This document shows positions 36,590 through 48,200 of a stretch of DNA of 64,000 nt, one piece after another. The DNA lies in assembly GCA_949152475.1 (NCBI GenBank), contig OX424567.1:19679402-19743401 (forward strand). The letters are read 5' to 3'. The notes below the pieces were generated by a model. The model had not been told where the DNA came from and searched no databases. It saw only the letters and a program-made list of their open reading frames with translations. Position numbers and translations under genes: made by a program. The stretch comes from Terebella lapidaria (lineage: Eukaryota; Annelida; Polychaeta; Terebellida; Terebellidae). Numbering within the stretch: the first letter of the stretch is position 1; every line of letters starts with the position of its first letter.

Positions 36590-36860
36590 CTATATACGAA
36601 ATTAAATAGAGCCAGACGAACTGTATTCGCCACACGGATGAATCAATACAATTCATTTCCAGTCAACTGAACTTTGGGATCCAGCACTTTCAAAGTTAGC
36701 ATCAAGAGTAGTTTAGATTTTTCAATCAGTTGTGAGTGAATGTTAACGATTCGTTTCAAAGTTGAATTGTAATTACATGTAGTTAGATATGTAAATTCTA
36801 GAGCTTTTATTTGGTCACATCCGCCTAGAAAGACTGACAGTTGTACACTGTACATAGTGA
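36590..36860 (+). promoter_or_regulatory. promoter-like block of copy C
   Basis: It shares CAGTCAACTGAACTT, AGTTAGCATCAAG and GATTCGTTTCAAAGTTGAAT-like text with the blocks at 10340-10590 and 26405-26650, and has a short TATATA-type run near 36591. It ends about 120 bp before the ATG. The 70-bp satellite unit present before A and B is not recognisable here. Confidence 0.45.
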
Positions 36861-36979
36861 CTCAAATAACATCATGTTCCCCAGATGATGATAATAACCT
36901 TTGCACAATCAAATGTATTTATCCATGGGCCTACACTAGATACATGTTACTCTGTGACGCGTACTCAGAGTACAGCAGA

Positions 36980-39900
36980 ATGTCGGAACCTCACAGTCAT
37001 ATACCGTACTGGTTATCATAGCGACAACGCAGCTGGGTGCCAGGACGTGATAGAACAAACTAGGCTGATGTCTTGAGTGCTTTAGGTAACCTACATTGCT
37101 ATTGAGTATCGATTACTATGTGGGATATTTTCTCACATACGTGTTTTTATTGATAATTTTATCATATAGTAATATTCATCATGACACTTAATAATGTTGC
37201 ATTAAAAGAGTATCCTCAACGTGCTCTGTCAGAGGACACAATGTTCAAACTTGTATATTTTATATCACAGACGTAGCAAATGGATGCAGACATTATGAAA
37301 TTAGTTATGAACTAGGAAGAACGACTCACCTGAGAGGTGTAGGAATCAGTGCTAACGAATATGTTCGAGGTTTACGTGGTTCATTGATAGTGCATCACTC
37401 ACAATATCATGGAGTGATTTATGCGTAGAATGCATAAACATAAATTATTTATTATAATATATTAAATAATCACAATGTCGGCCTCATTTGGTCTACCATG
37501 ATTCATAATCAACACTATCAGTTCATGGATGCGGATCCTGTGGTCAAATGGCCTCACAAACCATACAAATGGAGGACCTATTCCCGAACAGCACCGAAAA
37601 CTGACCACTGAATGTATACTGGTTTCGTTGAATATGACTTGTATGATGATCTTTCTAGCGATAACATTTCAACATGTTGAAAATACTGCACCTTGCACTT
37701 GTTCTTTCAGAAAGTGTCCTGTTCTCAAAGAAGGATGGGGCGTCCACGATTTGTGACTATGGTACTGCTGACGGGGGAAATTCTCTCTGCTTGATGTCAA
37801 ACTGCATCAGTTGGTTTCGAAACGTATGCAACATTCAATGAAAACATACTATGAAACATTTCACGTAAAGTACTCTATACGCTGCAGTGTAATCAAGGTG
37901 TGTATATGATGCTCTCAACCATAAACCATTTGACTCCCGATATGTTTTATCAGAATTTTGTCTGGCAAAAACAAACAGCAGAACAAACCACATTATATCG
38001 GTGATTCGGAACAATATCCCACAATTGACAATATTATACCAGTGACCGTTTCGTTGATAAAAAGAGATATAATAAAAAATCAGATTGATATCACAGTGTA
38101 AATCTACCATGTTTACTCTCTGAGATTTCAGAGAGGATCAAGGAGTTGTACGGAGATGACCAGGAGGTTCATGTTGTGTATTATGACCAGCCCGTGAACG
38201 ACTTCAAGTCTCTCTTTATGCGAGTACATGGTCAGTAATACTCAGAATGGCTGAATAATCAGACAATGAGTACATTATTATATATATGAAATAATGTAGA
38301 GTATTATTAGTGGACTAGACATCTATTATGAATTTTGACCGATAGAACAAGATTGATTTGTACCGATGAATTTCGTACCAAAAAATCAAAGCATGGCATC
38401 AAGGGTGTTGTAGCTGATCGTCAGATTCGAAGCTCAACATTTCTGAGGTCATATTTATGGCCACCAGCAGATCCTCAATATATGGTTTCCTATGCGCCCT
38501 TAATAAATCCATAAACTTTTTCTGTAATCTGTTCGTCTGAACATGCCAATCTACATACTTCAGGAATGTGACCTTACCTCAAATATGACGTACATGTAGA
38601 TATTTACCACTCAAGCTCGTCTGCAGTCAATTCCAAGATAATCAAAAGATCAAACGTGTATGACTACTTTTATTCATACATATGCTCATAAAACAAAGTA
38701 TATTCTATATACAGCTATATAAACCACTAAATACAAGCGCTTTGTCTGCAGAGGCTAGTTTGCACATTTTACGTCAGACGTGACTTCAACATTCACCACT
38801 CAAGCCCATCTGATATATCAAATTCTATCTAGATCAAAAGATTCAGGATATATGATTCCCGATTTAATTAATAAAAGAAACATTAGCACTATCTACAACA
38901 GTTTTGTCCTCAGGGGCCAGTTTTGTAACACATTGTCTGAGGCCAATTTCGAGATCACCAAAGATCCAGCATATGTCCGTTTTGTGATTTTGTGAAGCTG
39001 AAAATTATTAGGATTATATCAAAGATAAGGTACTTTTTTGTTAGTATGTCCTCAATACAGAACTCTTCAGAATTAATGTCATAGTATGTACACATTCGAA
39101 TGATGCAATCAAAGGACACTAAATGTATCATTAATCTATGTAAACATAATTATGTACCACGCATTTGCTATGCAAAATGAAAACCACGTACTGTGAATGT
39201 TGCAGCACTGCGTATGCTCACACATATGACCTCATGTGCATGTGGGTCAGAAGCCTTTAATGAGGAAAATCATTTTGTCATTCCTTCTTTCATGGTGTAA
39301 GCTTCCATGGAACACTTTATACAAGCGTTAAGTGTCCCCAGAAGCCAATTCACTTTTTTTGTACGGCGGCCCGCCGTATAATCTGTCAGTTTGTGGAATA
39401 GTGTTTCCTGTAGCACGGCCATCTTGACGCGAGGGGTTTGGGGACAGGTGTGGCGAGATCATAGTATCACCGCTTTCGTGTGCTGGCGCTCTAGTACAGA
39501 AATTCAGCTGTCTACATTTGCTGTTCGTACGGACGTTTCTTTACAAATCAAAATTGATTTAGCCTGGTTGTTCACTATGGTGTCATCATGGGTGATTTTT
39601 TTCGCGATTGTAGATCCACTACCAATCTTAACTAATCACTGTGACTCTCAACTGGCAAGACTGAAGTAGGCCTACATGGCCAGGAATCTTGTTACTGTAA
39701 CGTCTAATGCTCATTGCCATTCCTCCTTCAAATTGCCTGCAAATATTTACAAAAGCTATCACATTTTACAATACCTCTGCTATCTAAATTATATTTATAT
39801 CAAGCCCTCTGACCCATTTTCCCGTACACCCCAGCTAGAAACTCTAACCATAGTATTGCTTGTTCAAGTTAGATAAGTTCTTGAGATTTGAGCTCGAGTT

Positions 39901-42900
39901 CATCACCATAGATCCATGACAAGTGATTTCATACATGCTGATAATGCACTTCTAAGCTGAATATTATACGACAGTAATGTCTACATAGGTCAATGCACAT
40001 TTCAGGTCAGATATGACTTTTAGATTTATCACTCAAAGTTATTTGAAGTCAATTTCCAGATCACCGAAAGATTCACAAGAATTTCGATATGCTCAATTCA
40101 CACACCCAAGCTATATTTCTGTCCCCAGAAGTATATGTGTGCATTTCCCCCGATTTAGGGCCTTCTCAGTCTAGATTTTAGACCTTTTGATTGATTTATA
40201 AACCCATAGTCTTTATAACACCACAAATAACCTAAAATAGCACAGAATTACAAAAAAGAAGTTATCATCTGGATTTAAGGATTTTTAAAATGTCTGATAT
40301 CGTGTGAACATTGACCACTTTCTAGCTGAATAATAATGACAAAACAAGCGCTGAAATATATTCGTTTTGTGTTTATATTTCAAATGGTATCCACTTATGA
40401 TTTCTATTGTGTACATCATAATCTATTAGTAATAGATTGACTTATGTATTTGGACAGGTTTACTGCCGGGGCCTCCAAACTATTACAGCACGTACAACAA
40501 TGTGTTTGTCAGCGCGGTGGGCACGAGTTTCTACAGTCAAGTCGTACTCACTCATTCTGTTCACCTAGGGTTCTCAGCAACGGCTTTCCATTACCTCAGC
40601 AAAAGGTACGCATATCACAACATGTTCCAAAAGGACACATGACTCTTCAGGCAGGTTGTGCTTGGACAGTCAAATAACTTAAGTTTTAATTTAAGGTCAG
40701 TCGAAGATGCATCACATTTCAATTCCTTGATGCTCATACTACAGATCATAGCTCTACGTCTATTGTGTAGAATTGTGTAGATACTACCTCCAGCTTTAGC
40801 ACACACTGCTTGTCGCCTGTCAAATGTCTGTCAAGTTCAATGTCACCAAAAAAATGCATCACATATAATTTACTAAATGCCCCAATACAAACTCAATCTT
40901 TTTTTCTCTATTCACAATTCATGGGAATTTATAACAACATCACCAACATCCAACATCACCTCAGGCAAGTATGATTTTTGTATGCTCATAATACGCTCTA
41001 GCTCTATTATAACAAGTTTCGTGTCCAATGGTCAGTGATGGATGTAATAGCTAGTAATCCATAACATGAATTCGATCATTCAAGGTTATCTGAGGTCAAG
41101 TTTGGCCAAACTTAACTTCCACCACCATGTGTTTGGTCCCGAATTGCTACATCACAAATCTTGGAGTAGCTTGAGCTTTTAATATGACAGTTGTCAAATT
41201 CGAGGTAACCATGAGTTGAACAGCGGATGTTTTCCTCAACTTAAATTCAGGATCACCATAAGATGCATAGCATATTCGTACTTGACTGGGTAAACATCTC
41301 CCTTCAACCAGTTCGAGCACTGGTGACCATCTGGCATAACGCTCAAGGTCACAGCAAGAAGCAATGGCTTTAACACAAAATTAAGCTCATTTCCATCAAA
41401 ATTGATCAACTTTTTTCCTATTGCCAAATTACACATCCAAAGGACACCAAGAGATTACCACCTAACACTTCCTACAGCTCTTCATCAGGTCGAACTTATT
41501 GTCATCTTATTCGAATATGAAGGTACAGAGTCTGTCACAGACTTCCCACATATTTATAATATATATCAAAATGTTTTGTCTGCTATAGACAATTTTACCT
41601 CTTGAGATATCCATAATCTTGCATTTGAGCATCAAATATCATATGAGGTCAAGTTCAAGGTCACTAAATTATGTCCAGGATATGACTTGTATGATCATAA
41701 TCAAGAATCCATTTTCACTGGTGTTTAGCGTCTAGGGAATATTTATACACCATGGGCCAAAAATATATGGTTTAAATTACTTGATGATCGACATCAATGC
41801 AGCCCATGCCAACTATATGGAATGCATCATATATGTTCTAAAGACGATGCCTTGAAGAAGATTTTTGCAGCCCAGGCGGCTGCCGACTGGGAAACCATAC
41901 TGTTGAGGCGAGCAGCAGAAATGAAATCAGGTAATACAAACAGAACTACAGTGTCCATATTACCATCAGCAAAGGTTACAATTAACCCCTGATTGAAATC
42001 TGACCATCACCCATACAGGCGCAAAGATATACATCGCTTGTCTGTGTGTGGATGAGGAGGGTAATCATCATGGGCGCTCAGTGCATGCCAAGGAATTCAT
42101 GTATATGCAGATGACGGAATGCTGGGCTGAATTGGCTGACAAGGGTCGAATTACTCAGGTATTAAAATAGTATGTTCCAAACAGTGAGGTAATGAAGGGT
42201 CAAAATTTAAAAGTTATTTCTTCAATATGATCTCTTCAAAATGACCTATTTGCATAGAGTAACTGATCAGCATCCTAATACTGAATAGAAAACAGGGGGT
42301 CACCACACTGGTTTCTTCGACATATTCAATCAAAATAATAAACATATACCCAGAATGAAATATTTTTGGGGGGGAATTTTTGCACATTGTTTTGTCCATA
42401 TTCACATTTTGCATCATGTTTTCCATGCGAACGGATACAGTGACCCCCTATTTTCTTTTCAGTTTTAGGATGCTGAACAGTTTCTCTGTAAAATATGTCA
42501 TTTTGAAGCTTTAGATAATGTTGATACAGTTATATATTTAAAAAAACTCTTTGAACTCTCCTTACCTCACTCTTTGGAGCGGACTACCTTACACACCGAA
42601 TAAATGGGTTAATTTTGCATAATATATATTTGTAATGACCTAAGAATTATTACGGTTTATCAATATAGGGAGAGCAGAAGGCACTGCAAATCAACAGCTA
42701 CTACCAAAAATGAAGCAGAATTCAGGCACCTTTTGAAGCTGGTAATCCAGTGTATGATGCAGGTCTGAGAATGGTATCTTACCACACTAAGGCGGGCCGC
42801 TGTCCCTACCACCTCAAGTGGGTCATGGAAGGCAAGAAAGATAGGGTGGCATTCTGATAATTGCCGAAAACATAGGAATAACGTGATACTATTTTGTGAA

Positions 42901-43225
42901 ATATGGATACCGAAGTGCCTTACACATGCAAATTGATTTGTTCACCATACTTGTACTACCACATTTTTACCGCATCAATTGCTAATTTGAATGATTAAAA
43001 GGCAATGCTGAGGCGGCCAGAAAGCACGCGAAGTGGTTCATGCCTACCACACGAGTGTGGAGTAACTACTCGTTCGTGTCTGCTCTGGATGACGGTCGCA
43101 CTTCTGAGGAGAAAGCTCAGATTGTGGACGAATGCTTCCGAAAGTATGAGGACAGGGTGGCAGCCGCTCCAGCGGATCACAGCGTCGATTTCTACCATGC
43201 TTATATCCTTCTGGAAAAAGTCTGA
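36980..43225 (+). pseudogene. SABATH-type methyltransferase, copy C (8 exons present, probably a pseudogene)
   Basis: Exon equivalents: 36980-37085 (exon 1), 37711-37809, 38132-38230, 40458-40605, 41803-41930, 42019-42158, 42669-42840, 43002-43225. Exons 2-6 and 8 are open and the same size as in A and B. Exon 1 has a ~14-bp deletion after PHSHIPYW plus a 1-bp loss, giving an early stop. Exon 7 has compensating +1/-1 shifts that create a TGA after SYYQK. The exon 7 donor is AT instead of GT. The exon 2 donor is the weak GTTGGT. In exon 4 the carboxylate-contacting Trp of HW is Tyr (FHYLS), and VPS is VLT. Otherwise it is close to copy B, including introns, so inactivation looks recent. An alternative first exon cannot be excluded. 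Confidence 0.78.
38440..41730. repeat. degenerate ~125-bp repeats in introns 3 and 4 of copy C
   Basis: Clusters at about 38450-38960, 39890-40130 and 40690-41720 contain the same phrases as in copy B (TTCACCACTCAAG, TATGCTCATAATACGC, TTTTGTCTGC), in the same orientation. Exon 4 (40458-40605) lies inside. The stretch 38990-39880 is intronic with no recognisable repeat. Confidence 0.55.
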
Positions 43226-43317
43226 AAATACTGAAATTCTGAAATGAATTATCATAACACACTGTCGAAAACGCAATCTTATTCGTTTCAGACATGTTAT
43301 AGCTTTCAAAAATTATG

Positions 43318-43323
43318 AATAAA
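43318..43323 (+). other. polyadenylation signal AATAAA of copy C
   Basis: AATAAA lies 93 bp after the stop codon of copy C, a position equivalent to that in copy B (88 bp). A further AATAAA lies about 80 bp downstream. Confidence 0.5.
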
Positions 43324-43960
43324 TATTCAATATTCATAATTTTTAATGAATATTCAAAACTGTATAAATATTCCAGAATTAAGTGACTTACGTTTGTGGG
43401 GCAATAAAAGAATAATCCACATAATTGCTTTCATTCCTCTGTTCTAATTAACTCGGCCTCTGGTATACACCTAAAATACTAAGATATATGCAATATTATA
43501 AAATCTAGCCTGATTGTTTTTTCCTACTTCGGATACCATCAACTCAGTAGCAATCTTTCTTGTGAACTTACTCGTTCGGATAAATCAATTTCATGGGCTT
43601 GCTCTGGTAATTGTAATTGTGGTAATTGTAAATGAATTCCATCAGGCGTACGATGAATATTTATCATACCCTGGCTCTGTCTTTACGTAATCCGCGTGAG
43701 AAAGTAGTTTCGGCCCGGTGTGGGTCAGCGAGTGATACAGATTAATTTGAAGTAGGTTGATACAGAAAAGGTTATCACACCTTTCGGAGTCCTCTAGCAT
43801 TGCAGTTTATAGTGTGTGATAAAAGTTCAAGTAAGAGTCACTAACAGATTTGCTTTGTCTCCAATTGCCAAAATACATATCTTAATATTGTAACCCGAGG
43901 GCACATGGGGCCAAAAAGAAGCACATCAAGAGATTATGACATACAATTCCTCACATACTG

Positions 43961-44373
43961 TATTCCCGCGCATACAAGCGCATGCGCCAATAAATGAAGG
44001 TCTGTCATACGTAAACTAACGACTGCGACGCATGTGCTTATATGCGGGGTGTTTCTTTTCTTCAGCAGAATGATTCGATACGGTATTGCTTATAAGTGCA
44101 CCTCACGGAGCGTTTTTTTGCGACACTTCATTTTCGTAGTATGTATCAAAGTATGGGGAAGGTCCGGCTCACTTGTCGCCTACTACAAGTCATGGGCTTC
44201 ACTATGTGATAACATTCATATGACATCGCGTGGAGAGTTTGTGTTCGAAAGAAAGTGGATTCACATATAGGTGCATGTGCCATACCTCATTAATATGAGG
44301 CAGAATTATTAATCCACGTTTGCCCCAAAAGGCACTGTTTCATTTATAGCGCATGCGCCTGTATGCACGATAC
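43961..44373. mobile_element. MITE-like element with GCGCATGCGC-bearing inverted ends, ~410 bp
   Basis: The left end includes CATACAAGCGCATGCGCC and AATAAATGAA, and the right end is its inverse (TTCATTTATAGCGCATGCGC followed by CTGTATG). The inverted repeats are about 35 bp with several mismatches. The interior has no domain-bearing frame. No certain target duplication was found. Confidence 0.6.
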
Positions 44374-45465
44374 TACGTTACATTGTACTGGACACTTCTA
44401 ACATTTAGATCTAATTTAAGGTTACTTGCGACCAAGCCGAATGTAAAGAGTTTACCACGAAATAATCCTCACAATAATACATATCAAATTGGTTCACGAA
44501 CTGTTTGCTGATTTATACATCTCGAGGTAGCATTTGCATTCGAGCATTAAACGTCACAAAAAGGTAGTCACTAATTTACAAGCAGTAGCAAATATACAAT
44601 GAATACCGGTAAGTCATAACGGATGTTATGATATAATTATGAGGTATCGTGGGATTCAGTCTCAAAAACAGTCATTAGATGTCATCCGTTTCGGGGTTTG
44701 AAGCACCTGATAACGAAATTATCATTATATTTCATGTATACAGAAATTCTACTACGTATTACCCCATCTAATGCGATTCCGCCGAATATATCGCTGTATT
44801 GACCTCGTTATAATGATTTGGTCATTGTTTTATCGTGTTCTTTCAATATTGGTAATGAATTAATAAATATGGCGTCAGTAATGGGTAAAAGAAAACTCGA
44901 GTAAGTGCGAGTATATTTACACAGAGATCAAGGTGATTGGAATGAAGGCAAAGAAATATCTACATGTACATGAATGTAATTTTTTGATCGCCTGAGGGCG
45001 ATTCATTTGGATGATGTTTCGCCATCTTGGATGTGACTTGAACGTGATTTGTGCCATTTTGGACGTGATTTGTGCGTTTGGTAATTTGCGGACTGTCGGA
45101 CATTGTGAGTTATTAGTCAATATGGAATCAAATAGTACTTACTGAAAGTCACAGCGATAGATCTATCTACTCGGTATATCATAACGTAAAAATATTTTCG
45201 CATATATATTACCGTCTTGAGTGCAAATCTAATTTCGTCGATCCACTGCACATTTAGGCCAGGTACTTGTTTATTTTACTCCCAACGAATTAACTTGCCA
45301 TTGAAATATTTGTTAAATACATTGACAAAATTGATGGTACAGAAAAAAACATACATGTATGTCATTTATTTCACTCCACGAATTCACATGCTTGTGTTAA
45401 ATGTGTAATATACAATAATAACATTGAGGTTGTTGAAAGCTATAACATTTCTGAAACGAATATCA
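44374..45465. other. intergenic between convergent copies C and D
   Basis: No gene was recognised. The minus-strand hexamer AATAAA at 45365-45370, about 95 bp beyond the stop codon of copy D, is a possible polyadenylation signal. Confidence 0.45.
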
Positions 45466-46974
45466 CTACTTTCCAACTTTTTCTAGAAGAATATAAGCAT
45501 GGTAGAAATCGATGCTGTGATCAGCTGGAGCGGCTGCCACTCTATCCTCATACTTCTGGAAGCCTTCGTCGACAATCAGAACTTTCTCCTCAGAAGTGCG
45601 ACTCTCACTCAGAGCAGATATGAACGAATAGTTACTCCCGGTTCGTGTGCTGGAGACGAGCCACTTGGCATGCTTCCTGGCCGCCTCGACATCACCTGCA
45701 TCACATAAAAAGAAGTCTTAGCATACTGATGATTTTTTTTTTCGAATCAACGCAGAATGTGCAACATTATGCGTCATTTTCTTTCAGCATGCTGATGATT
45801 CAGTACGTCAGAAATCATCTTCATACCTTCCTTGCCTTCATTGACCCACTTGAGATGATAAGGACAGCGGACCACCTTAGTGTGGTAGGAAACCATCCTC
45901 AGACCTGCTTCGTACACTGGATTACCGGATTTGAATGGTGCTCTGAACTCTGATTCGGTTCTGAAGTATCTATTGAGTTGAAAAGCCCTTTTCTCTTCCT
46001 AAATATACAGCATGCGTGAATGTGTTCAGGGGATGAGGGATATTCTATATAAATATATCAAACCCACGAAAGAAATCATGAGAAATTATGTCTGAACCTT
46101 GAATTGATTTTTTATTGGAAGGATAGCTACTCAGCTTGAGACAATAAAACAAAACTTGGCCTCCTTTTCCACCTTGATTTTTGCCCTTCTAACTTATGCT
46201 TCATACCTGGGTAATTCGGTTTTCGTTGGCCAGTTCGTTCCAGAGTTCAGTCATTTGATGGTAAATTGATTCTTTTACACACATACTCCGACCAGAGTGA
46301 TTTCCGTTCTCGTCAACACAAAAGCATGCTATGTACATCTTGGCACCTGGTACATTGATTGGAATCGGTAAGGTTATGTTTTTGATTTAATATAATTACC
46401 ATTGGAACTGACCCTAATACCTACTACATTTCACAAAGTATATTTCATATAGATACTACATACTACATTTCACAAAGTATATTTCATATAGATATCTTTC
46501 ACTTTTGAAATGATAACCCAATGAATGGAACCTGTTTTTAGTTCTGCCACTCTTCTCAGTAATATGGTTTCCCAATCGGAAGCCGCCTGCTCAGCAAAGA
46601 TCTTCTTCAACGCCTCGTCTTTTGAACAAGTGTGGTGCATACCGTCAAGCTGACATGGGCTGGAGAACAAAGGATGTTACAGATTGGTCGATATTGCATG
46701 ACATTACGTGATTTGATTGAATTGAAAATCTCTAATGTCGATGCTATATTGCACTGAATTGTCAATATTGATGTACATGTATGCATGTATGCGCCCTATA
46801 TAAAACATATAAAAGTCAACAATATACTCTGATATGATATGTTAAACACTTTTGTTAGATGCACACCTCTTGCTGAGCCAATGGAGAGCCGATGATGAGA
46901 ATCCGAGGTGAACTGATTTACTGGGTACGACTTGATTGTAAAAAGTCGTTCCAACAGCGGAAACGAAGAAACAC
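45466..46974 (-). pseudogene. SABATH-type methyltransferase, copy D (5'-truncated: part of exon 4 and exons 5-8)
   Basis: Minus-strand exons, 5' to 3': the 3' part of exon 4 (46974-46867: FVSAVGTTFYNQVVP, LGFSSSALHWLSK), exon 5 (46659-46532), exon 6 (46346-46207), exon 7 (45998-45827) and exon 8 (45695-45466, ending LLEKVGK and TAG). Exons 5-8 have standard sizes, GT-AG borders and open frames. The first ~40 bp of exon 4 are unrecognisable, and exons 1-3, with the SAM-binding DYGTADGG motif, are not found up to the satellite at 47.3 kb. Residues and compact introns resemble copy A (AKMYIACFCVDENG). A protein from it could not bind SAM normally. It could be a truncated pseudogene with little decay, or the 3' part of a rearranged gene. 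Confidence 0.75.
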
Positions 46975-47329
46975 ATTTAATGGTAAGATCCCGACACCAA
47001 TCGATTTTGGTTGGCGTGGCAACTGAATTGGTCGTTTGGGGACACATTTTGCATTGAAAACAGCCTGTTTGAGACACAAGGCTTGTGAACGCTCTACAGA
47101 TGGCAGTTTTTGACGAATCACAATAATATTTGGAAGTGTTGTTGGGAAGGGCTGACACACTGAACCAGTCGTTTTTTAGAATGATCATATAAATATTAAT
47201 ATGTTAACAACCTAACTTATTACAGAATTGTGAAATATCCATTTTGACATGTATGATCATTCCGATAGCCTGTATTATGGAAGGTAATGACACTGGTTTC
47301 TTGTTCAGAATGGAGAACTGATATTTTCA

Positions 47330-48200
47330 GTGAAAACAGGACAATATTACTGAATAAGTTAACATTAGTTTTACTAGTTAAGTCTATTATTGACCACAAT
47401 AAAAAATAGTTAAGACAAGAAACGTTTATTATTAAGCTCAACAAGCTGAAGGTTTTGTCCAGTACAGATTTCATGGGTGTAACTGAATAAGTTTTTAATA
47501 GTTAAGTCTATTATAGAGGACGATAAAGATAGTTAAGACAAGAAATATTTATTAACCTCAACAAGGTAAAGGTTTTGTCCAGTACAAATTTCAATGGTGT
47601 AACCGAATAAGTTAAAATTATTTTCACTAGTTAAGTCTATTATTGACCACAAAAAAATTGTCAAGTCTATTATTGACCACAATAAAAATAGTTCAGATGA
47701 GAAATATTTATTATTAAGCTCAACAAGGTGAAAGTATGTCTAGTACAGATTTCATGGGTGTACTGAATAAGTTAAAATTATTCAGTAGTTTAGTCTATCA
47801 TTGACTACAATAAAAATTGTTAAGACAAGAAATATTTATTATTGGGCTCAACAAGGTAAAGATTCTGTCCAGTAGACATTTTACGTCTGTAACCGAATAA
47901 GATACATTTTTTTTTGCTAGTTAAATCTATTATTGACCTCAATAAAAATAGTTAAGATGAGAAACAATTATTATTGAGATCAACAAGGTTAAAGTTTTGT
48001 CCGGTAGAAATTTCTGGGTGTAACCGAATAAGTTAACATTATTTTTACATGTTAAGTCTATTATTGACCACAATGAAAATAGATAAGACAAGAAATATTT
48101 ATTATTGGGTTCAACAAGGTAAAGGCTTTGTCCAGTAGATATTTTATGGCTGTGACCAAATAAGTTAACATTATTCTTTGCTAGTTAAGTCTATTATTGA
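47330..48200. repeat. ~131-bp satellite, about 7 units
   Basis: GAATAAGTT anchors at about 47352, 47485, 47604, 47764, 47894, 48025 and 48155 are mostly 119-133 bp apart, with one ~160-bp spacing explained by an internal duplication. Units contain TCTATTATTGACCACAATAA, GACAAGAAATATTTATTATT and CTCAACAAGGTAAAGG. It passes directly into the next satellite. Confidence 0.85.

Noticed and set aside
12625-43225. Plant or bacterial contamination as the source of the SABATH genes
   Set aside because: The copies have introns filled with the same dispersed repeats as the rest of the window and share the contig with an animal GPCR and molluscan-type repeats. Several degraded paralogues show long residence.
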